Below, in pieces: positions 1-8,072 of a stretch of DNA of 64,000 bases. The position numbers and the translations under genes are program-made. Where the stretch lies: positions 186,001 through 250,000 of the forward strand of contig NZ_AQWM01000002.1 of the NCBI RefSeq assembly GCF_000376105.1. Reading direction: 5' to 3'. Source of the DNA: Asticcacaulis benevestitus DSM 16100 = ATCC BAA-896 (lineage in GTDB: Bacteria; Pseudomonadota; Alphaproteobacteria; Caulobacterales; Caulobacteraceae). Under the pieces are notes generated by a model. That model was not told where the DNA came from and made no database searches. It was given only the letters and a program-made list of their open reading frames with translations. Numbering within the stretch: the first letter of the stretch is position 1; the number at the start of each line of letters is the position of its first letter.

Positions 1-2
1 TC

Positions 3-893
3 AGCAAGCAGTTCACCGCCGCCGCCATCCTGTTGCTGGCCGAAGCCGGCAAGCTATCGCTCGGCGATCCTCTGGCGCGCTTTATCCCGGATTTCCCGCG
101 CGCCGATGTCATGACCCTGCGGCAGCTCCTTAGCCACACCGCCGGCCTCGATGACTATCTCAGCGGCCGCCACGCCGATATCCTGACCGCCGCGCAGACC
201 CACGACTATACACAGCAGGGCCTTCTCGAAGCGATCAAGACCAGCGATCCTTTGTTCCGCTGCCCGCCGGGGATGAAGTGGGTCTACAGCAATACCGGCT
301 TCGCCCTGCTTGGCATCGTGGTCGAACGTCTGAGCGGCCTGTCTCTGGCGGAATTCTGCCGGCAGCGCCTGTTCATCCCCGCCGGCATGAGCCGCACGGG
401 GATTGACCCTGTAACCCTCTCCGCGCCCGACCTGTGCGAAGGCCATCGCGCCAATCGATCTTTGCGCGACGGTTTCGGGCAGGTATGGCCGGTGTCGCCC
501 AGCTTTGCCGGCGGCTCGGGCGGCGTACGCTCGACCAGCGCCGACCTGTGCCGCTGGCACGCGGCCTTGCTGACGGGGAAGATTCTCAAAGCCTCCAGCC
601 TTGCCGCCATGCTGACCCCAACGCGCCTGAAGGACGACAGCTTCGCGCTCGACCGCGAAAACACCCGCGCACCGGGTTATGGCCTCGGCATGCGGCTCGG
701 CTTTATCGACGGCACGCCGTTCTTTACCCACAGCGGCCGCATCAACGGCTTTACCGGCCAGCTCCTGACCCTGCCGACACAACGCCTGACCCTGGCTGTT
801 TTGTACAATTGCGATGGCGCCAATGATGGCGGCTTCTTCCCCGCGCAACACGATCTGCGACAGGAAGCGATCCGGCTTGGACGGATGGCCTGA
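3..893 (+). CDS. Beta-lactamase-family serine hydrolase (5' partial)
   Basis: C-terminal part of a class C beta-lactamase/D-aminopeptidase-like serine hydrolase. The frame is open from the left edge. It begins with S-K-Q-F, which fits the end of an SxxK nucleophile motif (usually S-V-S-K-Q-F-T), so the catalytic Ser is probably just outside the window. The Tyr-x-Asn motif (Y-S-N) lies near residue 96 of the visible part and H-S-G, standing for the KTG-like box, near residue 245. 'LLSHTAGL' is typical of the family. Members cleave beta-lactams, esters or D-amino peptides, and the substrate cannot be told here. Its 3' end overlaps the next gene's proposed start. Confidence 0.85.
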   Translation, partial: SKQFTAAAILLLAEAGKLSLGDPLARFIPDFPRADVMTLRQLLSHTAGLDDYLSGRHADILTAAQTHDYTQQGLLEAIKTSDPLFRCPPGMKWVYSNTGFALLGIVVERLSGLSLAEFCRQRLFIPAGMSRTGIDPVTLSAPDLCEGHRANRSLRDGFGQVWPVSPSFAGGSGGVRSTSADLCRWHAALLTGKILKASSLAAMLTPTRLKDDSFALDRENTRAPGYGLGMRLGFIDGTPFFTHSGRINGFTGQLLTLPTQRLTLAVLYNCDGANDGGFFPAQHDLRQEAIRLGRMA

Positions 894-1392
894 TTTTCAA
901 AGAAAACCTACACTGTCCGAACAACAAAACTTAACGCAGCTCATTGAGCACTATCTTGGCTTCATCCTGTTACCAGAACGGATAGGTGAAGATGGCGGCG
1001 TGAAGACTGATGCCCCGATGCATATTCTCGACCAGTTGGCTATTCGCACTCATGATAAATCAGGCATTATCCCCGAGAATGAAGGGGAGGACGTAGTGCG
1101 GCTGGATTATCAGGACACATACAAAAGCCTGACGCAGCACTTTCCCGATTATAGTTATTATAGCGCCGTTCTCGACATTAATGATGCGGTCAAGGACGAC
1201 AACTTGGCCGCTGCAGATCCGCTAGATGATTTGGCGGATATAGCTGTCGATTTAGCTGCAGTCATCGCCGTATCAGAGAAGTATGGGGAGGCCGCAGGAC
1301 AATATGCATTTGTCGAAAGCTATCGCATCCACTGGGGATACCACCTGCGTCAATTGCAGGTCTATTTGCATTGTCAAATGACCGGCTGCTAA
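814..1392 (+). CDS. DUF5063 domain protein
   Basis: Residues about 90-190 carry the DUF5063 pattern: F-P-D-Y-x-Y-Y, an acidic 'DPLDDLADI' block, and a C-terminal His-Trp-Gly followed by an L..LH end. The function of the family is not known to me. The start is uncertain. ATG 814 (or 823/826) lies inside the preceding hydrolase and has no clear ribosome binding site. A start after the hydrolase stop would have to use a CTG near 911, and later GTG or ATG codons would cut the N-terminal helix. Base composition is less GC-rich than the neighbours, hinting at an accessory gene. It converges with the ParD-like remnant, overlapping it by 4 bases. Confidence 0.6.
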   Translation: MAPMMAASSPRNTICDRKRSGLDGWPDFQRKPTLSEQQNLTQLIEHYLGFILLPERIGEDGGVKTDAPMHILDQLAIRTHDKSGIIPENEGEDVVRLDYQDTYKSLTQHFPDYSYYSAVLDINDAVKDDNLAAADPLDDLADIAVDLAAVIAVSEKYGEAAGQYAFVESYRIHWGYHLRQLQVYLHCQMTGC

Positions 1393-1544
1393 GCGCTAAA
1401 TAGAATGCTTGTCGCGCATTTCAGCAAGAATGCGTCGAAATCAAACTCTGTCGAGGGACCGCTCTCCTCCCCGGCAATAAATGCGGCGCGCAGGGCTTCA
1501 AGTTTCGCTAACTGAACCTCGTCCAGTTGATCGTCTTCTGCCAT
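1389..1544 (-). pseudogene. ParD-family antitoxin, C-terminal remnant (51 codons)
   Basis: A 51-residue frame starting at ATG 1544. It contains 'LEALRAAFIAGEESGP' followed by 'FDFDAFL', the characteristic toxin-binding tail of type II ParD-like antitoxins. The usual N-terminal ribbon-helix-helix domain of about 45 residues is missing, replaced by the short stretch M-A-E-D-D-Q-L-D-E-V-Q. The tail after F-D-A-F-L also diverges (K-C-A-T-S-I-L-F-S-A). No ParE-like toxin frame is visible on either side. It lies 39 bases downstream of priA on the same strand and could be co-transcribed. I read it as a degraded orphan antitoxin. A small functional anti-toxin peptide is possible but unproven. Confidence 0.55.
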
Positions 1545-1583
1545 GGTCGTTCTCAGGTTCATGGAATTGAGAAGAAGAAAATA

Positions 1584-3815
1584 TCACAGAAAACTATAGG
1601 GGTCGATATCGACGACCAGCCGGATGGCGTTGGGGCGTTTGATCGCCGCCAGCCAGTGGTTCACAAAGGCCTGCAAATCGCGGTTACGGTCAGCCCGCAC
1701 AAGGAAACGCTTGCGCCATTGCCCGCGCACCAGGGCCAGCGGCGCGTCCGCCGGGCCGTAAACATCGACCCCTTCGGTATTGGGAATAAACAGCGCCAGT
1801 TCACGCGAAAAGCGATTGAGCAGGTTCTGATCCTTGGCAGAGAGGATCAGCGCCGCCAGCCGCCCGAACGGCGGGAACTTCGCGATCTCGCGCGACATCG
1901 ACTCATAGGCATAGAAAGCATCGCGGTCTTGATGCGCTAAGGCCTGCATCACCGGATGTTCCGGCGTATAGGTTTGCAGGACCGCCTTGCCCGGCTTGAG
2001 CTTGCGGCCCGCCCGTCCGGTGGCCTGCGCCAATAGCTGGAAAGTGCGCTCGGCGGCGCGCAAGTCCCCGCCTTTCAGCCCCAGATCGGCATCAACAATC
2101 CCGACCAGCGTCAGGTTAGGGAAGTTATGCCCCTTGGCGGCGGCCTGAGTAGCGATAATGATATCGATCTCGTTGTCTTCGATCCGCTTGATCAGCGAGG
2201 CCGAAGAGGCGGCATCCGGCGTGGTGTCGGACGAGAACACCTCGGCGCGTGCCTCCGGAAAACGCGCGTGCACCTCTTCCAGAATCCGCTCCACCCCCGG
2301 CCCGACCGAGATCAGACTATCCTGTGCCCCACAATGCGGACAGGTTTTGGGCTTGCGCATAGAAAAGCCGGTCAGGTGACAGACCAGCCGCCCCGAGGCG
2401 CGGTGCTCGACCAGCCAGCTATCGGTATTGGGCGAGGTCATCTTCTCGCCGCACGCCTTGCACAGCACCAGTGGCGCATAGCCGCGACGGTTGAGGAACA
2501 AAAGCACCTGCTCCTGCCGGCGCAGGGTGGCGATGATCTCGCCCACCAACGTGTCGGACAGCCACATCTGCTCGCCGCGTCCGCCCTTGGCCGGTGTGTG
2601 CACCTTCATGTCGATCAGGGATATATCGGGCAGTTGCGCGGTGCCGTGGCGCTGCTCCAGCCGTATCCAGGCGTAGCGGCCCTTTTCGGCATTCGTCAGG
2701 GTCTCCAGCGACGGCGTCGCCGAGGCGAGGATGACCATGGCGCCATCGAGCCGCGCACGGAACACCGCCAGATCGCGGGCATGGTAACGCGCGCCTTCCT
2801 CCTGCTTGTAGGAGCCGTCATGTTCTTCATCGACCACGATCAGGCCCAGGCGCTGATAGGGCAGGAACAGCGCCGAGCGCGCGCCGACCACCAGCCGCAC
2901 ATGCCCCTTGGCCACGCCTTCCCAGATGCGCCTGCGGTTACCATTGGAGATATTGGCGTGCCATTGCGCCACCTCGACGCCGAAGCGCGCCTCAAGCCGC
3001 CCCAGCACGGCCTGCGTCAGGGCAATTTCCGGCAGCAGGATCAGCACCTGTGCGTCCGGATCAGAGCGCAGCAGATCGGCGACGGATTCGAGATAAACCT
3101 CGGTCTTGCCCGATCCGGTAACGCCATCGAGCAGGACCGGCGCGAAGGCGTGCTTGTCCTGTTCCATGCGCAAAAGCTGATGCGCTGCGCCTTGCGAGTC
3201 ATTGAGACGGGCTGGCGCAAAATCAGGATTGGGCTGCGGCCACACCTCTTCGCGCGCCAGATCGACCTTGTGCAGCACGCCTTCCTTTTCCAGCGCCGAC
3301 ACCACGCCGGTCGAGACACCGGCGGCCATGGCCAGATCGCAAAGCCCCATCGGCACCAGCGCCGTATCGAGCACGGCTTGCCGCGCCTTGGTCATTCTAA
3401 TTTTTTGGCGAGCCGGCTGTTCATCGGTCAGCACATAGCCCTGCTTCGGGGCGGCACGCGGGATTTTCAGCGCGCGCAGGCAGCCATTGAGGAAGATACC
3501 GGGCGGGGTCAGGGTCCAGCCGGCGGCCCACAGCCAGAAAGTGAGGCTCGCTTCCGGCACGATCGGATCATCGAGCTTCGCCAGCACCCCCTTGATGCGC
3601 GACAGATCCTCATGGGCTTCCGGCGTCTCGAAGCCGATCACCAGACCGCGCACCTTGGCATGGCCCAGCGGCACGATCACATGCTCACCGGCCGCTAAGG
3701 ACATACCGACCGGCAGGGCGTAATCCAGCGCCTCGGCCATCGGCGCCAGCACAACGACCTTAACGATCGTGGTTAATTTTTCATTGAAAAGGGGATCGGG
3801 AGGGGCCGGACTCAT
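1584..3815 (-). CDS. priA: Primosomal replication-restart helicase PriA
   Basis: 3'-to-5' helicase that reloads the replisome at stalled forks. Visible are the Walker A motif G-V-T-G-S-G-K-T, the DEEH box (V-V-D-E-E-H-D-G-S-Y-K-Q), the late helicase motif 'QATGRAGR', and a Cys-rich region starting L-C-K-A-C-G and ending C-P-H-C-G. Of the eight zinc-ligand cysteines known in E. coli PriA, the outer pairs (CxxC...CPxC) remain. The inner set is altered to S-P-N-T and C-H-L-T-G, so only one complete zinc site seems present. I chose ATG 3815 (M-S-P-A-P-P), because the 24-residue upstream extension has no family character. Length of about 743 aa is normal. Confidence 0.95.
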   Translation of the reverse strand: MSPAPPDPLFNEKLTTIVKVVVLAPMAEALDYALPVGMSLAAGEHVIVPLGHAKVRGLVIGFETPEAHEDLSRIKGVLAKLDDPIVPEASLTFWLWAAGWTLTPPGIFLNGCLRALKIPRAAPKQGYVLTDEQPARQKIRMTKARQAVLDTALVPMGLCDLAMAAGVSTGVVSALEKEGVLHKVDLAREEVWPQPNPDFAPARLNDSQGAAHQLLRMEQDKHAFAPVLLDGVTGSGKTEVYLESVADLLRSDPDAQVLILLPEIALTQAVLGRLEARFGVEVAQWHANISNGNRRRIWEGVAKGHVRLVVGARSALFLPYQRLGLIVVDEEHDGSYKQEEGARYHARDLAVFRARLDGAMVILASATPSLETLTNAEKGRYAWIRLEQRHGTAQLPDISLIDMKVHTPAKGGRGEQMWLSDTLVGEIIATLRRQEQVLLFLNRRGYAPLVLCKACGEKMTSPNTDSWLVEHRASGRLVCHLTGFSMRKPKTCPHCGAQDSLISVGPGVERILEEVHARFPEARAEVFSSDTTPDAASSASLIKRIEDNEIDIIIATQAAAKGHNFPNLTLVGIVDADLGLKGGDLRAAERTFQLLAQATGRAGRKLKPGKAVLQTYTPEHPVMQALAHQDRDAFYAYESMSREIAKFPPFGRLAALILSAKDQNLLNRFSRELALFIPNTEGVDVYGPADAPLALVRGQWRKRFLVRADRNRDLQAFVNHWLAAIKRPNAIRLVVDIDPYSFL

Positions 3816-3933
3816 GGTTTTAGCGTCTAGCACGAAATCCCCGGCTTTGTCATAGCCGGATGCGGAAAGCGCTTCACAGACGCACAAAGCCGCTTTAAGG
3901 TAAGCGCAGTAATTGACGGTAGAGACGCATTTT

Positions 3934-4629
3934 ATGAGCTCCGACGGTGGCCTGACCTCCCTTGATCTCGACGACTGGCAGGCCCTGCGCCGCCATCTCG
4001 TTCATAATGCGTCCGAATTCGCCCCGGAAATCGCCCGCGACAAGGCGCTGCTTGAAGCGCTCGGCCTCCAGCCCAAATCGCGTCATCTGATCGATTTCGG
4101 CCCCGCCGCGCTGTCGCGCCTGGAAGCCCGCGCCATGAAGGATTTCGATGTGCGCCGGCAGTTGGAAATGACCGCCAAGGCCAATTTCGACGCCCAGAGC
4201 CAGACCCACGGCATGACGCTGAACCTGATGGAGGCGCGCAACCATTCCGATCTGGCCCGCCGCCTCAATGATGAAGCCCGCAACCGCTTCGGTCTCGTCG
4301 CCGCCACCATCGCGCTCGAAGACACCGCGCCGGTACCGCTGGGCTGGAAAACGCTAGATTACGGCGGGGTTGACTATATCGTCGGCGAAAACGGCCTGTC
4401 GCTGCTCGGCCCCGACGCCGTCTGCCGCGTGCTGTTCGATGACGACGTCAAGCGCATCAAATCAGCCGCCGTGCTGCGCATCGCCCTGTGGCGCGAAGGC
4501 CGCCCCGGCCTCGTCGCTTTCGGATCGAGCGATTTTGACGGCTTCTCGCCGGACATGGGCGCCGAACTGGTCGCCTTCGTGGCGCGCGTGGTCGAGCGCG
4601 TGGCGGATCGCTGGCCGGTTCTCTCCTAA
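3934..4629 (+). CDS. DUF484 family protein
   Basis: A cytosolic protein of about 231 residues matching the DUF484 (GAF-like) family. It has an N-terminal 'YL..HPEF'-like stretch ('HLVHNASEFAPEIARD'), a coiled helix with 'ARNHSDLARRLN', and a C-terminal segment 'GLVAFGSSDFDGFSPDMG' that is typical of the family. Members usually lie directly upstream of xerC in proteobacteria, as here, suggesting a link to chromosome dimer resolution, but no biochemical role is established. ATG 3934 is chosen over an upstream TTG at 3913. It is divergent from priA with 118 bases between the starts. Confidence 0.85.
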   Translation: MSSDGGLTSLDLDDWQALRRHLVHNASEFAPEIARDKALLEALGLQPKSRHLIDFGPAALSRLEARAMKDFDVRRQLEMTAKANFDAQSQTHGMTLNLMEARNHSDLARRLNDEARNRFGLVAATIALEDTAPVPLGWKTLDYGGVDYIVGENGLSLLGPDAVCRVLFDDDVKRIKSAAVLRIALWREGRPGLVAFGSSDFDGFSPDMGAELVAFVARVVERVADRWPVLS

Positions 4630-4701
4630 AAGCCAATCTTATCAAAACCTTTTCGAACCTGGCCTCGGCGATAAACAAATCCTTAGGATTTGGCCTTAAA
4701 A

Positions 4702-4710
4702 TTATCCACA
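4702..4710 (+). promoter_or_regulatory. Perfect DnaA box TTATCCACA
   Basis: Exact match to the consensus 9-mer in the DUF484-xerC gap. It is a single box; no second match was seen within the gap. It could titrate DnaA or regulate xerC. Confidence 0.45.
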
Positions 4711-4739
4711 TGCCCACCTATATTAAGGTTTCAAGGATG

Positions 4740-4862
4740 CCCCCCTGCGCCTATGAGGCCCCCCTCCTCAACGCCCCCCCAAGGTTTGGCGTGGAGATAG
4801 CCCTCTCACCACTCCTGCCCTTCCGTAAGGATGGGGAGGGTGGCCACCCCGGCGCAGGGGGG
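4740..4862. repeat. Palindromic extragenic element before xerC
   Basis: A perfect 12-bp inverted repeat (CCCCCCTGCGCC at 4740-4751, GGCGCAGGGGGG at 4851-4862) encloses further hairpins, including the perfect palindrome GGGTGGCCACCC at 4838-4849. The unit ends 8 bases before the xerC GTG, so it would fold in the xerC leader. Its style resembles the element at 61.2 kb, and it is probably a dispersed extragenic palindrome. Confidence 0.6.
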
Positions 4863-4870
4863 ATGTTCTT

Positions 4871-5791
4871 GTGACCCCCTCCCTTTTCGATGCCCAGATC
4901 CGCTGGATAAGCTGGCTCAAGGACCAGAAGCGCTGTTCGGCGCGCACGCTGGAAGCCTATGCCCACGCCCTGCGCTACTATTTCGATCATTTGAGCACCT
5001 CCCTGCGCACCGATCTGACGCTGGAAGATGTCGTGACCGTCTCCTCCGGTGATATTCGTGGCTGGATGGCCCATCTGCGGGGCAAGGATGAGCCTTTGTC
5101 GGCGCGATCCCTGGCGCAACACCTCTCGGCCATCAAGTCGTTTCACAGCTTCCTCGACCTGCATTTCGACATGCCCAACGCACAGGTGGCGCTGATGCGC
5201 GGCCCGCGCCTGAAAGCTACCCTGCCGCGTCCGCTCACCCAGGATCAGACCCTTGGCCTGCTCCACGAAAATCAGATGGACTCGGACCGTGACGACTGGG
5301 AAAACGCCCGCGACGAGGCCGTCTATATGCTGCTCTATGGTCTGGGCCTGCGCATTTCCGAAGCGCTCTCGCTACAGGTAAAGGACGCACCGCTTGGTGA
5401 TACCCTGCGCATCGTCGGCAAGGGCAACAAGATGCGTGCCCTGCCGGTTCTGGCCGCCGTGCGTGACGCCATTGAGGCCTATCGCGCGCAGCAGCCCTTT
5501 ACGCTCCAGCCAGAAGACAAGCTGTTTCGCGCCAAACGCGGCGGCGAACTGTCACCGCGCCATGTTCAGGCCAGTGTCCAGCACCTGCGCTCGCGGCTGG
5601 GCCTGAGCGATCGCGCCACGCCGCACGCCCTGCGCCATTCCTTCGCCACCCACCTGCTCGGTTCCGGCGCCGACCTGCGCTCCATTCAGGAACTGCTCGG
5701 CCACGTGTCGCTCTCGACCACGCAGAAATACACTCAGGTCGACACCGAGAAACTGCTCAGCGCCTATGCCGCGGCGCATCCCAAAGGATAA
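4871..5791 (+). CDS. xerC: Tyrosine recombinase XerC
   Basis: Site-specific recombinase that, with XerD, resolves chromosome dimers at dif. The N-terminal core-binding domain (SAM-like, about residues 8-95) is followed by the catalytic domain. The catalytic set is complete: Arg in 'GLGLRISEAL', Lys in 'GKGNKMR', His-x-x-Arg in 'HALRHSFATHLL', His in 'LLGHVSLSTT', and the nucleophile Tyr in 'QKYTQV'. Length of 306 aa is normal. The start is GTG 4871, since no in-frame ATG precedes it and the N-terminus aligns with family expectations. It follows DUF484, the common arrangement. XerC rather than XerD is favoured by that neighbour. Confidence 0.92.
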   Translation: MTPSLFDAQIRWISWLKDQKRCSARTLEAYAHALRYYFDHLSTSLRTDLTLEDVVTVSSGDIRGWMAHLRGKDEPLSARSLAQHLSAIKSFHSFLDLHFDMPNAQVALMRGPRLKATLPRPLTQDQTLGLLHENQMDSDRDDWENARDEAVYMLLYGLGLRISEALSLQVKDAPLGDTLRIVGKGNKMRALPVLAAVRDAIEAYRAQQPFTLQPEDKLFRAKRGGELSPRHVQASVQHLRSRLGLSDRATPHALRHSFATHLLGSGADLRSIQELLGHVSLSTTQKYTQVDTEKLLSAYAAAHPKG

Positions 5792-5805
5792 AACGCCAAA
5801 CCCTG

Positions 5806-7395
5806 CTACTTTGCCATCGCCAGCGGACTGGCGGGCGGACGCTCGACAAAGCCGTTCTTATAGACCGCATTGATCAGATGGCGGTGGGTGACCAGATCCT
5901 TCTGCGCCTGTTCGCCGAAATGGGCGATGCGGGCGAAAAGCTGATCGGCCAGCGCCTGCTGTTGCAACGAACCGCGCGCGGCATCGAACCGGGTGTCGAA
6001 GTTCATGCCGTAGAGGATGTACTGATAGCTGAAGAAGGCGAAACTCTCGTGGTCGAGCACGAAATCGAAGCGTGACGGCGGGCGATGCTTCCAGATATCC
6101 AGCAGATCGCGCAGGTGTTGCGGGATCGAGTCCGGCCGGGCGTTATCGACCCAGAAGGGCTCTGTGCGCTTGCTCAGGGCATAGTGTAGCTTGATGAAGC
6201 CGATGATGGTGTCATAGCGACGGACCATGAGATCGTTGAAGATCGCCGCCGAGGCGTCGATGGGGCCGTGATACGGGAAGAATTCGACGATCTTGTTGAC
6301 CGCCGATTCGATCAGCACCATGCCGGTCGATTCCAGCGGCTCAAGAAAACCCGCCGATAAACCAACCGCGACGCAGTTTTTGACCCATTGCTGCGTGCGA
6401 TAACCGGCTTCAAAGCTGATGCGGCGCGTCTCGCCCGCTTCGGAACCGCTTTTGGCGACATAGGCGCGCAACACCTCTTCGGCGCGTTCATCGCTGGTGT
6501 ATGACGACGCATAAACGTAACCGATGCCGCGGCGGTTGCTGAGCGCGATATCCCAGGTCCAGCCGGCCTCATGCGCCGTCGAGATGGTGTAGCTTTCGAG
6601 CGGGCCATCGGGTTGCGTGTAAGGCACCTGCGTGGTGATGGCGCGATCGGTGAACAGGATATCGTCGATCGGCTTGAAGGGCGCCTTCAACGCCTTGCCG
6701 ATCAGCTCGGCACGGAAACCGGTACAGTCCACATAAAGATCAGCGCGCATCTCGCCGTGCTCTTTTGAGACCACACAATCGATGGCGCCGTCCGCCGTCA
6801 GCGGCACATCGCTGAGTGTGCCGGTCAGGTGATGCACGCCCAGCCCTTTGGCGTATTTCGCCAGCACGCCAGCGAAGCGATGGGCGTCGAAATGGTAGGC
6901 GTAGTTGAGCGGTCCCTGGTAATTGCCCTGATGGATGCGCTTGGGCGCCATCTTCGCGTCGGCCACCTTCTTCTGGAAGGTGACGGCCTCGGCGAAGGGC
7001 AGGCGCGTCGCCTTGTCCTGCAAGAGCCAGTAGGGCACAAGATTCAGCTCTTCGCGCGACCAGTAGGGCGACTCGAAGGGATGAAAGTAGTGGCTGTGCC
7101 GGCCGTCCGAGGGCGTCACTTCCCAGTCGTCAAAACGGATGCCCTGCTTAAAGGTGGCGTGGCTCTCGCGCATGAATTCGGCTTCATCGATACCGAGGGC
7201 GCGCAGGATATTTCGGATGGTCGGGAAGGTGCCCTCGCCCACGCCGATAATACCGATCTCGGCCGATTCCATCACAGTGATCTTCGGGCCGCCGTTACGA
7301 TCCGTGCCCAGATGCTTGGCCAGATAGGCCGCCGTCATCCAGCCAGCCGCGCCGCCGCCGATGATCAGAACGTCTCGCGCTGTGCTGTGGATCAT
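5806..7395 (-). CDS. Flavin-dependent tryptophan-halogenase-family protein
   Basis: 529 aa. FADH2-dependent halogenase fold with the N-terminal dinucleotide motif G-G-G-A-A-G-W (residues about 12-18), 'GVGEGTFP', and a Lys in 'ATFKQGIRF' at the position of the catalytic lysine that carries the haloamine in PrnA/RebH. The second signature WxWxIP appears as W-T-W-D-I-A, with the Pro changed to Ala. Family members chlorinate or brominate tryptophan or other indoles. Caulobacterales carry many paralogues of unknown substrate, often beside TonB receptors, but no such receptor or flavin reductase is seen here. It converges with xerC, 14 bases apart. Confidence 0.88.
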   Translation of the reverse strand: MIHSTARDVLIIGGGAAGWMTAAYLAKHLGTDRNGGPKITVMESAEIGIIGVGEGTFPTIRNILRALGIDEAEFMRESHATFKQGIRFDDWEVTPSDGRHSHYFHPFESPYWSREELNLVPYWLLQDKATRLPFAEAVTFQKKVADAKMAPKRIHQGNYQGPLNYAYHFDAHRFAGVLAKYAKGLGVHHLTGTLSDVPLTADGAIDCVVSKEHGEMRADLYVDCTGFRAELIGKALKAPFKPIDDILFTDRAITTQVPYTQPDGPLESYTISTAHEAGWTWDIALSNRRGIGYVYASSYTSDERAEEVLRAYVAKSGSEAGETRRISFEAGYRTQQWVKNCVAVGLSAGFLEPLESTGMVLIESAVNKIVEFFPYHGPIDASAAIFNDLMVRRYDTIIGFIKLHYALSKRTEPFWVDNARPDSIPQHLRDLLDIWKHRPPSRFDFVLDHESFAFFSYQYILYGMNFDTRFDAARGSLQQQALADQLFARIAHFGEQAQKDLVTHRHLINAVYKNGFVERPPASPLAMAK

Positions 7396-7541
7396 AAAAT
7401 GCGCCCGCTTCCCATTGTCCCGTTCGGTTTATAAGCCGGTTTTATAGGGCTTTTCCCGACCTGTCCATGCGCGAAGCCAAAGCGTTAGGGTATGGGCGGT
7501 ACGGTATGGGTTGCGCAGGTGATGCACGGTCACACGCTCGT

Positions 7542-7757
7542 CTAGTCGACCTTCTTCTCGATGGCATCGCCGGCTTTTTCGACCGGATTGCGATCCTTGA
7601 GCTGATCGCCGGCCTTATCCACGCCATTGGGCAAGGCTGTGACCGCGTCGCCGACGCGCTCCGGTCCGCTGCGGTTATCCGGCATGTTGAGCAAGAAGAT
7701 GGCGAGGATAACGACGACCGCGATGCCGCAGATGATATAGATGCTGCGATTTTTCAT
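7542..7757 (-). CDS. Small single-pass membrane protein
   Basis: 71 aa from ATG 7757 (M-K-N-R-S). One strongly hydrophobic helix at residues 7-24 is followed by a charged soluble tail rich in K, D and G ('DKAGDQLKDRNPVEKAGDAIEKK'-like, reminiscent of CsbD-type repeats). No family recognised. A start 7 codons earlier is possible. Composition and position in a block of small membrane genes suggest a general envelope or stress role, but that is only a guess. Confidence 0.6.
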   Translation of the reverse strand: MKNRSIYIICGIAVVVILAIFLLNMPDNRSGPERVGDAVTALPNGVDKAGDQLKDRNPVEKAGDAIEKKVD

Positions 7758-7826
7758 TGAGCGCATTCCTGAAAGCATGACGCACTTTTAGGACTAAAAA
7801 GCGCGTAAAAACAAAAAGATAGAGTC

Positions 7827-7985
7827 TTATATTCGGCCCATCAGAACCAGAATAATGATGATGACGGCGACAAGGCCCAAGCCGCCGCTGGGGACATACC
7901 CCCAGCTACGGCTGTGTCCCCAGGTCGGCAGGGCGCCGATGAGCAGCAGAACCAGAATGATGATCAGGATCGTGCCCAAGGACAT
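7827..7985 (-). CDS. DUF3309-like small hydrophobic protein
   Basis: 52 aa from ATG 7985. It has a first hydrophobic helix 'LIIILVLLLIGALP', a central W-x-H-S-R-S-W-G-Y motif with 'PSGGLGL', and a second hydrophobic helix ending M-G-R-I. This pattern is that of the DUF3309 family of tiny inner-membrane proteins, common in alphaproteobacteria and of unknown function. It is preceded by a GGGAGGC-like sequence suitable as a ribosome binding site. Confidence 0.75.
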   Translation of the reverse strand: MSLGTILIIILVLLLIGALPTWGHSRSWGYVPSGGLGLVAVIIIILVLMGRI

Positions 7986-8072
7986 GGCGGCCTCCCAATG
8001 ATTATGTCTGGGGAGCAGCCTATGGACGCACAGGTAAGGATGACATGCGCGTTCAGGGCGTAAAATATAAGC

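Noticed and set aside
2127-3698. Long open frame (523 codons) opposite priA
   Set aside because: High-GC mirror of priA codons; no domain character, and priA is certain.
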